This document shows, in pieces, positions 1-9,676 of a stretch of DNA of 64,000 bases. The stretch spans positions 62,001-126,000 of the forward strand of contig NZ_WTYA01000005.1 in the NCBI RefSeq assembly GCF_009828025.1, in the 5' to 3' direction. Each line of letters opens with the position of its first letter. Position 1 is the stretch's first letter. The notes below the pieces were generated by a model, which was given only the letters and a program-made list of their open reading frames with translations, had not been told where the DNA came from and ran no database searches. The stretch is from Qipengyuania algicida. GTDB lineage: Bacteria > Pseudomonadota > Alphaproteobacteria > Sphingomonadales > Sphingomonadaceae. The position numbers and the translations under genes are program-made.

Positions 1-317
1 GCTGGGGGACACGGCTTCGATAGCGCACAGGAATGCGGAAAACGCCGTTTGACCTCATCCGACGAAACATTGCCCGAATGGAAAATCACCGGGACATTCT
101 CGGCGATCAGCTTCTCGGCCAGCGGATAGACCGCTCCGTCATAAAGTGTGACATCGAGGATCGCGCAATCGGGCCTGTCCTTCTGGAAAGACAACATGGC
201 CGAGGATATGTCGCTGAACGGGCCGGATACCGCATAGCCAGCACTCTCTACGGATTCGCAAATGTCATAAGCGACAAGAGGTTCGTCCTCCGCAACGAGT
301 ATCCTGAGCTGATCCAT
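1..317 (-). CDS. Single-domain response regulator (receiver domain), 3' end cut by window edge
   Basis: About 105 residues are visible, starting at the ATG whose A is base 317; the gene continues past base 1. It begins MDQLRILVAEDEPLVAYDI, the beta1 strand and acidic pair of a CheY-like receiver. The phosphoacceptor is probably Asp55 in AILDVTL, and the conserved Lys101 sits in ALSKP, so the phosphorylation site looks intact. It should act in the cytoplasm as the output or relay partner of a histidine kinase that lies outside the window. No output domain is visible before the edge; single-domain receivers of this kind often accompany HWE-type kinases in alphaproteobacteria, but that partner is inference. 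Confidence 0.85.
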   Translation of the reverse strand, partial: MDQLRILVAEDEPLVAYDICESVESAGYAVSGPFSDISSAMLSFQKDRPDCAILDVTLYDGAVYPLAEKLIAENVPVIFHSGNVSSDEVKRRFPHSCALSKPCPP

Positions 318-391
318 GGACTATACTCCCGTCTATCGGTTTTGCGGCCCCAATTATTTCATACGTTCCGAGTCGTATTTGCGTTCCCGAG

Positions 392-958
392 TCAGTTTAC
401 CTTACCAAAACGGGATTCAAAACCCGCGACATCGTCCTTGGCCAGATAGCGTGCCTGCTCCACCCAATTGTCGCGTTCGATACGGCCTTGGAAACGCCCG
501 AGCTGTGGGTCGATCCGGGCGATATCGGCCTCGCCCCATTCGGCAATTTCGGCAAAGCTGTTGATGCCCAGACCATGCAGCAGTTCGGCGAGCTTTGGGC
601 CGACACCCTTGATTCGGGTGAGATCGTCGCCCGCGCCCGAGGTCTTCCGGTCGGTGGAGGCATGGTCATTTGCCATGGCGCTTTCGTTCAGCGCGCCTGC
701 TTCGACCGCCACACCTGCGCCAGCCAACCCTGTCGGGGCGGCGGGCGGAACAACTGGGGCCGGTTCCTTGTGCACCGCCGGTGTGCTGTCGATCAGCGCC
801 TGATTGCGCGCAGCGGGTGCGGCGCCTTCGTCGAGCACGTCGCGCCTCTCGGCGGTGATGCGGGTGCGGCGGCTGGCGTGAAACACATACCATGCGATGG
901 CGACCGCGACGATCAGTGCGATCAGTACCAAAAGCCAGTTTGACTCGATGAAGTCCAT
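392..958 (-). CDS. Membrane-anchored helix-hairpin-helix protein
   Basis: 188 residues. One transmembrane segment at about residues 7-27 is followed by a basic stretch (SRRTR), a low-complexity Ala/Pro linker to about residue 105, and a C-terminal domain starting LTRIKGVGPKLAELL. That motif (about 113-128) is a helix-hairpin-helix of the kind seen in DNA-binding proteins and in predicted flap-endonuclease-like proteins (COG3743-type). The domain order suggests an inner-membrane protein with a cytoplasmic DNA- or protein-binding tail. I do not know its function. The gene stands alone, 74 bases from the response regulator gene and 88 from gpsA. Confidence 0.75.
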   Translation of the reverse strand: MDFIESNWLLVLIALIVAVAIAWYVFHASRRTRITAERRDVLDEGAAPAARNQALIDSTPAVHKEPAPVVPPAAPTGLAGAGVAVEAGALNESAMANDHASTDRKTSGAGDDLTRIKGVGPKLAELLHGLGINSFAEIAEWGEADIARIDPQLGRFQGRIERDNWVEQARYLAKDDVAGFESRFGKVN

Positions 959-1046
959 TGGTGGCTAAGTCCCTCTTGCTTGTTTTTTCCCTTACCGGGC
1001 GTACGCGCCTTCTAGCGCCTGTAATGGCAGCGCGAAAGGTTGCCGG

Positions 1047-2033
1047 TCAGGCCCCTTGTTCCGAACGCAAGGGGCGGGCGAGCAGGCGCGCCACGATATC
1101 CGCCGCCGAGGCACCATCGAGGATCGCCCGGACCGCCTCTGCGATCGGCATGTCGATGCCGCGTTCCCCGGCCAGCCGGGTGAGCACCGGCGCGGTAAAG
1201 GCACCTTCGGCCACGGTCCGGCGATCGGCCATGAGCGCCTGGGGATCGCCACCTTCGCCGAGTGCTTTGCCGAGCGAGAAATTGCGGCTGGCGGTGGACG
1301 TGCAGGTGAGCACGAGGTCACCAAGCCCGCACAGTCCGGCGAGCGTTTCGGCCTCGGCACCGAATGCCTCGCCGAAGCGCAGCATTTCGGCGTAGCCACG
1401 CGCGATCAGCGCCGCGCGCGCGTTCTGTCCCAGCTGCAAGCCCTCGACCACGCCGCATGCGATGGCGAGCACATTCTTGACCGCACCGCCGATCTCTGCG
1501 CCGGCGACATCGTGCGAATAATAGGGCCGGAGTGCGGGCCGCGCGATGACCGGTGCAAGTCGCTCCCATTGCGATTCCCCGCCACCACACGCGAGGGTGA
1601 CGGCAGTGGGCAGTCCCGCGGCAACTTCATGCGCGAAGGTCGGGCCCGAAAGGACCGCGATTTCGCTGGCCGGGGCGATGCTGCGGGCAAGATCATTGAG
1701 GAGTTGTCCCGAAGCCGCGTCGATCCCCTTGGAACACAGTACCAGATCGCGTGGGCGGGCGGGCATCGCGCGGAGCACATCGGCCATGTGCTGTGCGGGC
1801 GTCACCACCAGCAGCACGTCGAGATAGGCCATGGCGGCAAGATCGCTGGTCGCGGCGATGGTCGTCGCAAGCTTTGCTGATGGCAGATACAGCGTGTTGC
1901 GCTGCGTTGCATTGAGATCCCTGACCAGCCTCTCCTCGCGCGCCCACAGCAGCACGTCGCGCCCGTCGCTGGCGAGCGATTGCGCCAATGCAGTGCCCCA
2001 TGCGCCTGCGCCGAGAACGCCCACACCGCTCAT
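1047..2033 (-). CDS. gpsA: NAD(P)H-dependent glycerol-3-phosphate dehydrogenase
   Basis: 328 residues, usual for the family. It reduces dihydroxyacetone phosphate to sn-glycerol 3-phosphate for phospholipid synthesis, in the cytoplasm. The N-terminal Rossmann motif [10 protein letters not shown] (from residue 8) binds the cofactor; VVTPAQH and CSKGID follow, and the catalytic lysine is in the conserved [11 protein letters not shown] segment. The start is the ATG at 2033, which overlaps the tsaD stop by four bases (ATGA). An upstream in-frame extension has no family similarity. The coupling with tsaD implies one transcript. Confidence 0.97.
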   Translation of the reverse strand: MSGVGVLGAGAWGTALAQSLASDGRDVLLWAREERLVRDLNATQRNTLYLPSAKLATTIAATSDLAAMAYLDVLLVVTPAQHMADVLRAMPARPRDLVLCSKGIDAASGQLLNDLARSIAPASEIAVLSGPTFAHEVAAGLPTAVTLACGGGESQWERLAPVIARPALRPYYSHDVAGAEIGGAVKNVLAIACGVVEGLQLGQNARAALIARGYAEMLRFGEAFGAEAETLAGLCGLGDLVLTCTSTASRNFSLGKALGEGGDPQALMADRRTVAEGAFTAPVLTRLAGERGIDMPIAEAVRAILDGASAADIVARLLARPLRSEQGA

Positions 2034-3058
2034 GCCTTGACCCCCGCACCGCGAGCCGGTTCTGCCTCGGGATCGAGAGGCCAACGCGGCCGGGCGACGA
2101 AATCGAGCGGGTCCGACTGTCCCAGCCGCTCGCAACCCGCCCAGGCAATCATCGCGGCATTGTCGGTGCACAGCTTCGGCGGCGGAGCGGTAAAGCGCAT
2201 GGCGTAACTTTCAGCGAGATCTTCCAGTGCAGCGCGAATAGCTGCGTTCGAGGCGACGCCTCCGGCGACCACCAGCGTCGGCGTAGTGCCATGCTGCATC
2301 AGGGCGAAACGCAACCGGTCGGTTACGCAATCGATGGCGGCTTGCTGGAAGCTGGCGGCAATATCCTGCGGTGCATAATTTCCGCTCTGGAACGCCCGCA
2401 ACACCGCGCTTTTCAGTCCGGCGAAGGAGAAGTGCGGTTCCTTGCTCCCCGCAAGCGGGCGGGGCAGGGGCACGGCACTTCCATCGCCTTCGCGCGCGAG
2501 CCGTTCAACGGCAGGGCCGCCGGGAAAGCCGAGGCCGAGAATCTTGGCGGTCTTGTCGAATGCCTCGCCCAGCGCATCGTCGATGGTGGTGGCAAGGCGA
2601 CGGTAGCGCCCGACCCCTTCGACCAGCAGGATCTGGCAATGCCCGCCTGACACGAGCAGCAGCGTATAGGGAAAATCGAGCGTTGGATCGGCCAGCCGTG
2701 GGCTCAGCGCGTGGCCTTCGAGATGATTGATTGCAATCAGCGGCTTGTCGCTCGCCATGGCGAGGGCCTTGGCGCTGACCAGCCCGACCATCACGCCGCC
2801 GATCAACCCCGGACCCGCGGTAGCGGCAATCGCATCGCAATCGCTCAGGCCGACCGCGGCATCTTTCAGCACCCCCTCGATCATCGGAGCCAGCCTTTCG
2901 GCATGAGCCCGCGCGGCGATTTCGGGCACGACCCCGCCATAGGGCGCATGGTGTTCGTCCTGCGAGGCAATGCGCTGGGCAATGATCTTTCTGTCGCCGG
3001 TGACCAGCGCGGCTGCGGTTTCATCGCAGCTCGATTCGATTCCAAGCACCAGTTCCAT
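2030..3058 (-). CDS. tsaD: tRNA N6-adenosine threonylcarbamoyltransferase TsaD
   Basis: 342 residues, normal length. With TsaB and TsaE it transfers threonylcarbamoyl from TC-AMP to A37 of ANN-decoding tRNAs. The protein begins with [13 protein letters not shown], the ASKHA-fold phosphate loop; metal-binding histidines are His112 and His116 in NHLEGH, and the late [10 protein letters not shown] segment carries the third metal ligand. It is first in a two-gene unit with gpsA (four-base overlap) and is divergent from hemC, with 45 bases between the two starts. Confidence 0.97.
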   Translation of the reverse strand: MELVLGIESSCDETAAALVTGDRKIIAQRIASQDEHHAPYGGVVPEIAARAHAERLAPMIEGVLKDAAVGLSDCDAIAATAGPGLIGGVMVGLVSAKALAMASDKPLIAINHLEGHALSPRLADPTLDFPYTLLLVSGGHCQILLVEGVGRYRRLATTIDDALGEAFDKTAKILGLGFPGGPAVERLAREGDGSAVPLPRPLAGSKEPHFSFAGLKSAVLRAFQSGNYAPQDIAASFQQAAIDCVTDRLRFALMQHGTTPTLVVAGGVASNAAIRAALEDLAESYAMRFTAPPPKLCTDNAAMIAWAGCERLGQSDPLDFVARPRWPLDPEAEPARGAGVKA

Positions 3059-3103
3059 CGCTCTTTCATCTAGTGGTCCGCGCGGCTAGGGCAAGGACGC
3101 GTC

Positions 3104-4045
3104 ATGACTTCAACACTTGCTTCTTCGCGCAGGCTCCGTCTCGGCACTCGCCAATCTCCGCTGGCGATGGCGCAGGCTAACGAGACACGTTCGCGGCTGT
3201 GCGCTGCCCATGGGTGGACGGTCGACGACGTGGAATTGGTCCCCGTGTTGGCGGGCGGCGACCGAATACAGGACCGCGCGCTGGCCGATATCGGCGGCAA
3301 GGCGCTGTGGACGCGCGAACTCGACCAGTGGCTCGCCGAAGGTCGGATCGATGCAGCGGTACACTCTATGAAGGATGTCGAGACATTGCGGCCCGACAGC
3401 CTCACTATCGCCGCCATATTGCCTCGCGCGGACAAGGCCGATGTGCTGCTTGGTGCATCATCGATTGCTGAGTTACCGCAAAACGCGACCGTGGGCACCA
3501 GCGCGCCGCGCCGCGCTGCTCAATTGCTCAGCCACCGGCCGGACTGCCGTGTCGTGACGTTCCGGGGCAACGTGGCAACCCGCCAGCGCAAGCTGGCCGA
3601 GGGTGAGGTCGATGCAACTTTTCTGGCTGCGGCAGGGCTGGACCGGCTGGGGGAGAGCGGGATCGGCACAAGGCTCGATCCGCAGGAATGGCTCCCGGCG
3701 CCTGCGCAGGCGGCCATCGGGATCGAATGTCACCGCGATGCGGACGAGGTTCGCGGCTGGCTCTCAGCAATCGACCATGCGCCGAGCCATGACGAGGTCA
3801 TGGCCGAGCGCGCATTGCTCGCTGCGCTCGGTGGATCGTGCCACAGTGCGGTCGCCTGTCTCACGCGGCATGACGGCAATCTTCTGGTGCTGCGTGCCGC
3901 GATCTTCAGCCCCGATGGGTCTGAAAAGATCGAAGGTGAAACGCGATTTTCTTCCAGCGACGAGGACGCGCCCCTTGCACTTGGCCGCAGTCTGCTGGCG
4001 CGCGCGTCGGCAGAACTGCGCGCCACTTTCGACGGTACCGCTTGA
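3104..4045 (+). CDS. hemC: Hydroxymethylbilane synthase (porphobilinogen deaminase)
   Basis: 313 residues. It polymerises four porphobilinogens into hydroxymethylbilane in tetrapyrrole synthesis. The N-terminal LRLGTRQSPLAMAQ motif, the catalytic Asp91 in SMKDVE, the basic TSAPRRAAQL and FRGNVATR segments, and the dipyrromethane-cofactor cysteine Cys246 in GGSCHS are all present. It is the first gene of hemC-hemD-mitofilin; its stop codon overlaps the hemD start by TTGA. Confidence 0.97.
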   Translation: MTSTLASSRRLRLGTRQSPLAMAQANETRSRLCAAHGWTVDDVELVPVLAGGDRIQDRALADIGGKALWTRELDQWLAEGRIDAAVHSMKDVETLRPDSLTIAAILPRADKADVLLGASSIAELPQNATVGTSAPRRAAQLLSHRPDCRVVTFRGNVATRQRKLAEGEVDATFLAAAGLDRLGESGIGTRLDPQEWLPAPAQAAIGIECHRDADEVRGWLSAIDHAPSHDEVMAERALLAALGGSCHSAVACLTRHDGNLLVLRAAIFSPDGSEKIEGETRFSSSDEDAPLALGRSLLARASAELRATFDGTA

Positions 4046-4725
4046 ACCGTCCCCTGTGTATTTTGCGGCCCGAGCCGGGCTGGAGCAGCACCGCCGGGGG
4101 TGCCGCCGCTCTCGGTATCGCGGTGATCGGTGCACCCTTGTTCGTGGCCGAGTCACTGGTGTGGTCGTTACCTGGTACAAAGTTCGATGGTTTGCTGATC
4201 GGCAGCGCGCGGGTTTTCGATTCAATCGGAGATAAAATTGCATCCTTGCGTGGGGTGCCGGTCTACGCGGTTGGTCAGGCCACCGCTGATGCTGCGCTCG
4301 CGGAGGGATTTGAAGTCGCCCGGACGGGCAATGGCAATCTCCAGCAATTACTCGGCGAACTGGCTGACACGGAAATGAGCCTGTTGCGGCTGATGGGTGA
4401 GGATCATGTGACCCTTGATCCCCCAAACTCGATCGCCCTGACGGAAGTCGTTACCTACCGTATGAAAGCGCGCCCGGTTACGCCCGAACTGGCGCAGAAG
4501 GCCCAGGAACGTTCGGCAGTCGTCGCACTGCATTCGGCAAGCGCGGCACGCCATTGGGCGAGCGAATGCGACAGGTTGGGGGTTGCGCGTCAGCTTCTGG
4601 TCATACTCGCCCTGTCACAGCGAATCGCAGCCGCAGCGGGTGAAGGGTGGCGCTCTGTCCACATCGCAGATTGCCCAGAGGACGCCGCGCTGCTGGCCAA
4701 AGGAAAGCTTTTGTGCAAGGGCTAG
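4042..4725 (+). CDS. hemD: Uroporphyrinogen-III synthase
   Basis: 227 residues. It cyclises hydroxymethylbilane with inversion of ring D. The family is poorly conserved, so the call rests on position directly after hemC, length, and recognisable segments such as LPGTKFDGLLIGSAR and LHSASAARHW. The start is a TTG at 4042 that overlaps the hemC stop (TTGA), giving a protein beginning with NRPLCILRPEPG; no nearer ATG fits. Translation is probably coupled to hemC. Confidence 0.9.
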   Translation: MNRPLCILRPEPGWSSTAGGAAALGIAVIGAPLFVAESLVWSLPGTKFDGLLIGSARVFDSIGDKIASLRGVPVYAVGQATADAALAEGFEVARTGNGNLQQLLGELADTEMSLLRLMGEDHVTLDPPNSIALTEVVTYRMKARPVTPELAQKAQERSAVVALHSASAARHWASECDRLGVARQLLVILALSQRIAAAAGEGWRSVHIADCPEDAALLAKGKLLCKG

Positions 4726-4789
4726 CACTGTTGCACGGGGTGCGCGGCGTTTCGGCGCCGGTGTTGCAGGGTCTTGAGAACGGATACGG

Positions 4790-5740
4790 ATGGAAGACTA
4801 TCTGACCAGCCGGAAAACGCGCGGGTCTGCCCGCCCGATTATTATGACAGTCCTGGCGTCCTTCCTCCTTGGCGGAGCGTTGGTGGGCTATGGCGTGTAT
4901 CGTTACGCCAAACCCGAAGTGGTGATCGAGCGTGCAGCGCCGCCCGCTGCGGTGCCCCAACCGAGTGCCGCGCCAAATGCCAGCGGCGCAACGCCGGATA
5001 CGTCTCCCACCACCCCGGCCAGCACGCCCAGCGCACAGGCCAGTGAGGCGGCGGACAAGGCGGTAGCGCGGGTGGCCGAACAGCAGGGCGGGCTCGACCA
5101 GCGTCTTGCCGCCGCCGAACAGCGCATCTCGCGGCTCGATCTCCAGGCCCAGGCAGCTGCGGGCAATGCAGCACGGGCGGAAGGCCTGTTGATCGCCTTT
5201 TCAGCCCGGCGTGCGCTCGATCGTGGTGCGCAGCTCGGCTATCTGGCGGACCAGTTGCGTCTGCGGTTTGGCGATGCGATGCCCAATGCAGTCAACACGA
5301 TCATCAGTTTCAGCCGAAACCCGGTGACGATGGACCAGCTTGTTGCTCAACTGGACGGGCTGGCGCCGACGCTCAAGGAAACCGACCAGCTTTTTTCCTG
5401 GGCGCGGATGCGTTCGGAATTGTCCCAGCTGTTCGTGATCCGACGCAATACTACGCCGTCGCCCGAGCCGGAAAAGCGGATCGAACGGGCAAAGCTGTTC
5501 CTTGAAAGTGGGCGCGTGGAACCGGCGATTGCCGAGGTCAAGGCGTTGCCCGGTGCGGACAAGGCCAAGGCGTGGATCAGCGCAGCCGAACGTTACGATT
5601 CAGCGCAAAAGGCGCTGGACCTGATCGAGACTGCTGCCGTGCTCGAGCCGCGCAAGCTGCGCGATGGCAATGGAAAGCAGATCGAGCAGGCAAGCCCGGC
5701 GGACAGCAGCGCCGCACCCCCGGAGCCGGCAGAGACGTAA
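4790..5740 (+). CDS. Mitofilin-family inner-membrane protein (HemX-like position)
   Basis: 316 residues. A short cytoplasmic N-terminus is followed by one transmembrane helix at about residues 19-39, then a Pro/Ala/Thr-rich linker and a coiled-coil-like region (about 85-135, with repeated A/E/Q and QRLAAAEQRISRLDLQ). Alphaproteobacterial relatives next to hemC-hemD are called mitofilin (COG4223) and are related to the MICOS protein Mic60. A role in shaping the inner membrane or in holding haem enzymes is known or proposed for the family; here it is inferred from position. It lies 64 bases after hemD. Confidence 0.8.
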   Translation: MEDYLTSRKTRGSARPIIMTVLASFLLGGALVGYGVYRYAKPEVVIERAAPPAAVPQPSAAPNASGATPDTSPTTPASTPSAQASEAADKAVARVAEQQGGLDQRLAAAEQRISRLDLQAQAAAGNAARAEGLLIAFSARRALDRGAQLGYLADQLRLRFGDAMPNAVNTIISFSRNPVTMDQLVAQLDGLAPTLKETDQLFSWARMRSELSQLFVIRRNTTPSPEPEKRIERAKLFLESGRVEPAIAEVKALPGADKAKAWISAAERYDSAQKALDLIETAAVLEPRKLRDGNGKQIEQASPADSSAAPPEPAET

Positions 5741-5746
5741 TCTGGC

Positions 5747-6961
5747 CTAGGCGCGCAGAAGTTCGGGAAGATCGCCCGCCATCCCGCGCGCTTCATCCAT
5801 GAAGAACCGCTTGAGCATCGGGCTGCGCTGGACACCTGCCATGCCGAGCCGCCGCACGCGCGAGGCGAGCGGGCCGCCGAGCCCGAACAGCCGGGTCAGG
5901 CCATCGGTCGCCAAAGCCACCATGAAGCTGTCGAGCCCGCGCCAGCGCTCATAGCGCGCGAGCAATTGTGCATCGCCGGGGTCAAGGCCAAGGCGTGCGC
6001 CATCGCCAAGCACCTCTACCAGCGCACCGACATCGCGCAGACCGAGATTGAGCCCCTGCCCGGCGATCGGATGGATGCCATGTGCGGCATCGCCGACCAG
6101 CGCGAGCCGATTGTCGGTGATCCGCGCGGTGTGGTGGAAGCCGAGCGGATAGGAGGAGCGCGGCCCGACCGACAGTACCTCACCGAAAATATCGCCCATG
6201 CGCTGCTGCACCTCTGCGAGAAAGGCTCGCTCGGGCAGCTTGAGCGTGCCAGCCGCATCGCTTTCATCGACGGTCCAGACCAACGCGCTGCGATAAGCGC
6301 CGTCATCCCGATCGAGCATCGGCAGCAGCGCGAAGGGTCCAGCGGGGTAGAAAATCTCCCACGCAACATTGTCGTGCGGTCGCTCATGGGTAATGCCAGC
6401 GATGATAGCGCGGTGGCGATAGTCCCATTTTGCGATAGTGATGCCGGCCTGTTCGCGCGTCGGCGATCCCCGCCCTTCCGCCCCGACCATGAGCGATGCT
6501 TCAAGCCTTTGGCCGTGGGCTAGCTTGGCAGCTACGCCGTGCTCGGCGCGCTCGCGCTCCACGACATCGGCGTTCGAATGCCAAGATATCAGCGGTTCTG
6601 CCGCTGCGGCTTCGAACAATGCGAGGCGCAGGTTGCGGTTGGCGAACATGCGCCCGAGCGATCCTTCGCCGGGTTCGGGAGTAAAATCGATCCTCCCCGG
6701 CTTCATCTGGTCGGTGACCGCAATGGTTGCGATCGGGCAGGCCTGATCCTCCAGCCTGTCGGCAAGTCCGATATTGCCGAACAGGTTCCAGCTGGCGGTC
6801 GAAATCGCACTGGCGCGTCCGTCGAACCCTTCGGCGGTCAAAGCGGCCGGATCAGCGCGATCGACGACGTGGCTCGTCAGGCCCTTTTTCGCGGCGGCGA
6901 GCGCGAGCGTCATGCCCACCAGACCACCGCCAAGAATCAGCAGGTCTCGTTTTTCACTCAT
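5747..6961 (-). CDS. FAD-dependent hydroxylase, UbiH/UbiF/COQ6 family
   Basis: 404 residues. The N-terminal dinucleotide motif LLILGGGLVGMTLALAAA binds FAD, and GDAAHGIHPIAGQGLNLGL near residue 285 is the second FAD motif of the ubiquinone hydroxylase family. It should hydroxylate a polyprenyl-benzene ring in ubiquinone synthesis; which carbon cannot be told from sequence. The ATG at 6961 is chosen because the FAD strand follows directly and the upstream extension is unlike the family. It is convergent with the mitofilin gene (6 bases apart) and divergent from dsbD. Confidence 0.9.
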   Translation of the reverse strand: MSEKRDLLILGGGLVGMTLALAAAKKGLTSHVVDRADPAALTAEGFDGRASAISTASWNLFGNIGLADRLEDQACPIATIAVTDQMKPGRIDFTPEPGEGSLGRMFANRNLRLALFEAAAAEPLISWHSNADVVERERAEHGVAAKLAHGQRLEASLMVGAEGRGSPTREQAGITIAKWDYRHRAIIAGITHERPHDNVAWEIFYPAGPFALLPMLDRDDGAYRSALVWTVDESDAAGTLKLPERAFLAEVQQRMGDIFGEVLSVGPRSSYPLGFHHTARITDNRLALVGDAAHGIHPIAGQGLNLGLRDVGALVEVLGDGARLGLDPGDAQLLARYERWRGLDSFMVALATDGLTRLFGLGGPLASRVRRLGMAGVQRSPMLKRFFMDEARGMAGDLPELLRA

Positions 6962-7007
6962 TGCCACCTCATTGCGCCAGTCATGCAACCGCCCTAGAGC
7001 CTGCGGC

Positions 7008-9113
7008 GTGATCGAAGCAAGGACAACGCGCGCGCTGCGCGCCGCAATCGCCGCAATCATGCTGCTCGTCGCGGGTTGGGCGGGGTTGCTCCATGCGCAA
7101 TCGATGCCGGAGCCCGGCGATGGCGCGGGCAACAATATCGCCGTGCAATTGCTGGCTGACGGGCCGCCGGTGGCGGGCAAGCACTGGACGCTGGCGCTCC
7201 ATTTTACGCCGAAGTCAGCGGCCTGGCACGGTTATTGGGCAAATCCCGGCGATGCCGGGGAGCCGATGCGCCTGCAATGGGCTTTGCCCAAGGGCTGGAA
7301 TGCGGGCGATCCTCGCTACCCGGTTCCGCAACTGCTCGATATCGCCGGGCTGGCGAATTACGTGTTCGAAGGGCCTTATACCGTCCTTGTGCCGATCGCG
7401 GTGCCTGAAGGTGCCGATGTGGCCAATGCGCCGCCGATATCGCTGCGGCTCGATTATCTCGCCTGCACCGACAAGATATGCGTGCCGGAGCGCGCGAAGC
7501 TGACGCTTTATCCGGGGCAGGCCAAGAGCGATGCCCGCTTCGACCAATGGCGTGCGGACATTGCACCCGATCTCGATCGCAAGGCCAGCTTTGCGATTGA
7601 GGGCAAGCAATTGCGTCTGGCAATTCCGCTGCCTGCGTCTGCGGACGTTCCATCGCCGCATGTGTTTATCGAGAACCGCGATCTGGTGTCCTACAGCGCG
7701 CCGCAAAGCTTCCATCGCAAGGGCAATTTCCTCCTCGCCGATATTCCGTTGGGAGCCGGCGACGCGCCGCAGACCGTTACGGGTATCCTCAAGCTGAGCG
7801 ATGGGCAGGGGGTCCGCTTTGCTGCAGATCCGGGCGTCGTCCCAAGTGGCGGGACCGTCGTCGGCGCATCGGCGGCGGGCCTGCCTTCCGTGTGGTGGGC
7901 GCTGGTCGGTGCATTCCTCGGCGGCTTGATCCTCAACATCATGCCTTGCGTGTTCCCGATACTGAGTCTCAAGGCGCTTGCGCTGGCCCGCGCCGGGGGC
8001 GAGGAAAGCGGCGCAAGACGAGATGCCCTGGCCTATACGGCGGGCGTGGTGCTGGCCTGCCTCGCGTTGGGCGCGTTGATGCTCGCGCTGCGCGCCGGTG
8101 GGGAGCAGATCGGCTGGGCGTTCCAGTTGCAACAGCCTGCCGTGGTCGTCGCGCTACTCGTACTGGCGGTGGCGATCACCGCCAATTTCCTCGGCGCATT
8201 CGAGATTCCCGGGATCGCGATTTCGGGTGCCGCGGGCAGCGGCAGCGGATCTTTCGCGACCGGCCTGTTGGCGGCCTTCGTCGCCACGCCGTGCACCGGA
8301 CCGTTCATGGCGGCGGCGCTGGGGGCCGCATTGCTGCTGCCATGGGGCGAGGCGCTGGTGCTGTTCGGCGCGCTGGGGCTAGGGCTGGCGTTCCCGTTCC
8401 TGCTGCTCGGCTTCGTGCCGCCGCTGCGCCGCTTGCTGCCGAGACCGGGTCAGTGGATGGTGACGTTCCGCCGAATACTTGCCGTACCCATGGCGCTCAC
8501 CGCGCTGGCGCTTGCATGGCTATGCTGGCGACTTGGTGGTGTGGGATTCGCGCTGGCCGGGCTGGCGATGGCCGGCCTGATCGTTTTCGGTCTAAGCCTG
8601 TTTTGGAACCCTGCACTGAAAACACGGCGACGGAGCGCTGCCTCTGTGGCGGCGATCGCAGTCGCGGTATTCGCTCTGGCAATCGGAATGCCGAAACTGG
8701 TTCACCCGCCAGGCGCCGCCGAGAGCGACGTGATTGCCGCACAGCCGTTTTCGCAGGCGGCGCTGGCCAAGGCGCGCGCTTCGGGCAAGCCGGTCTTCGT
8801 ATGGTTCACCGCGGACTGGTGCCTGACCTGCAAGGTCAACGAGCGTACATCGATCGAGCGCGAGGCGACCCGCGTCGCTTTCGACAAGGCCGGAGTGGTG
8901 CCGATGGTAGGCGACTGGACGCGGCGCGATCCCGAAATCACCGCCTTCCTGACCCAGCATGGCGCAGCGGGCGTGCCGCTGTATCTGTGGTATCCTGCGG
9001 GCGGTGGCGCGCCGCAACAATTGCCGCAGGTGCTTACTCCGTCGCTGCTGGAGTCGCTGGCTCAGGGGACTGCGCCCGGCACAGGCGGATCAGCTCGCCC
9101 GGAAGCGGGCTAG
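7008..9113 (+). CDS. dsbD: Protein-disulfide reductase, DsbD family
   Basis: 701 residues from a GTG at 7008; an ATG at 7059 is also possible. It carries electrons from cytoplasmic thioredoxin across the inner membrane to periplasmic thiols. Order: signal peptide (about 10-31), a periplasmic DsbD/DsbC-like beta domain to about 285, a block of eight or so transmembrane helices containing Cys314 (NIMPCVFP) and Cys429 (ATPCTGPF), and a C-terminal thioredoxin-like domain with the redox pair Cys605/Cys608 in DWCLTCK. All the redox cysteines of the relay's membrane and C-terminal parts are present. Its last 80 bases overlap the convergent lipoprotein gene. Confidence 0.93.
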   Translation: MIEARTTRALRAAIAAIMLLVAGWAGLLHAQSMPEPGDGAGNNIAVQLLADGPPVAGKHWTLALHFTPKSAAWHGYWANPGDAGEPMRLQWALPKGWNAGDPRYPVPQLLDIAGLANYVFEGPYTVLVPIAVPEGADVANAPPISLRLDYLACTDKICVPERAKLTLYPGQAKSDARFDQWRADIAPDLDRKASFAIEGKQLRLAIPLPASADVPSPHVFIENRDLVSYSAPQSFHRKGNFLLADIPLGAGDAPQTVTGILKLSDGQGVRFAADPGVVPSGGTVVGASAAGLPSVWWALVGAFLGGLILNIMPCVFPILSLKALALARAGGEESGARRDALAYTAGVVLACLALGALMLALRAGGEQIGWAFQLQQPAVVVALLVLAVAITANFLGAFEIPGIAISGAAGSGSGSFATGLLAAFVATPCTGPFMAAALGAALLLPWGEALVLFGALGLGLAFPFLLLGFVPPLRRLLPRPGQWMVTFRRILAVPMALTALALAWLCWRLGGVGFALAGLAMAGLIVFGLSLFWNPALKTRRRSAASVAAIAVAVFALAIGMPKLVHPPGAAESDVIAAQPFSQAALAKARASGKPVFVWFTADWCLTCKVNERTSIEREATRVAFDKAGVVPMVGDWTRRDPEITAFLTQHGAAGVPLYLWYPAGGGAPQQLPQVLTPSLLESLAQGTAPGTGGSARPEAG

Positions 9114-9609
9114 CGTTCAGGATCACCGATCCAGCACCCGGCACGGTGGCTTCGACACGGTGCGATCCAGTGAGGGCTTCGAGCGCCTCGTCGTGCGGAT
9201 TGACCGAGCCGCGCCACAGCCATGCGTCGCCATCGCGCACCGCGTCGATCGTCAGCCGCGAGACATGGCCATTGCCGATCAGCGCGAGGATGGCCTGTGC
9301 ATCGCGATCGGCAGCGGCAAAACGGGTGTAGGTAATGGCAGCGGAGGCTCCCTTGCCACTGCATTCGAGCGCCATCAGCGGCGGCTGGCCGGGTTTGCCG
9401 TAAAGCAATCGTTCGACACGTTTGGGGCTGGGCACCCAGATCGCCCCCTTGCTGTCGGGCGAGGCGATAGGAGGCGAGGGGGCCTGACGCTGCGAAATGC
9501 CCACCCGCTCGACATAATTGTCGGCTGCCGGGGGTTTGCATCCGGCCAGCGACAGTAAGGCCAGCAAAGCGGCCATTCGTAGTTTAGCGGAGTGGACCCT
9601 GATATGCAT
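9034..9609 (-). CDS. Hypothetical lipoprotein
   Basis: 191 residues. A signal sequence ends in the lipobox LAGC with Cys24, so the mature protein should be lipid-anchored. The remainder includes IWVPSPKRVERLLYG, ALECSGKGASAAITYTRF and VRDGDAWLWRGSVNPHDE, a pattern common in sphingomonad lipoproteins of unknown function. I cannot name it. An internal ATG at 9576 would give a shorter signal peptide. Its 3' 80 bases are antisense to the end of dsbD, yet both frames look like real coding sequence. Confidence 0.7.
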   Translation of the reverse strand: MHIRVHSAKLRMAALLALLSLAGCKPPAADNYVERVGISQRQAPSPPIASPDSKGAIWVPSPKRVERLLYGKPGQPPLMALECSGKGASAAITYTRFAAADRDAQAILALIGNGHVSRLTIDAVRDGDAWLWRGSVNPHDEALEALTGSHRVEATVPGAGSVILNASPLPGELIRLCRAQSPEPATPAATE

Positions 9610-9641
9610 CGGCGGGCGCTATGCCATCGCAGCGCCCGCCG
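9610..9641. terminator. Strong GC hairpin between the S10 peptidase and lipoprotein genes
   Basis: An 11-base arm (9610-9620, CGGCGGGCGCT) is the exact inverse of 9631-9641, with a 10-base loop. It lies downstream of the minus-strand peptidase gene and just upstream of the lipoprotein start. There is no T-run on either side, so it is a structural or attenuating hairpin rather than a typical intrinsic terminator. Confidence 0.4.
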
Positions 9642-9676
9642 GTAAATCGTTACAAAAGCGGTATTCCTCAGCGGCC

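Noticed and set aside
318-391. GGAAC boxes upstream of the response regulator, as in EcfG stress promoters
   Set aside because: No GTT-type -10 at 16-17 bases; spacing does not fit.
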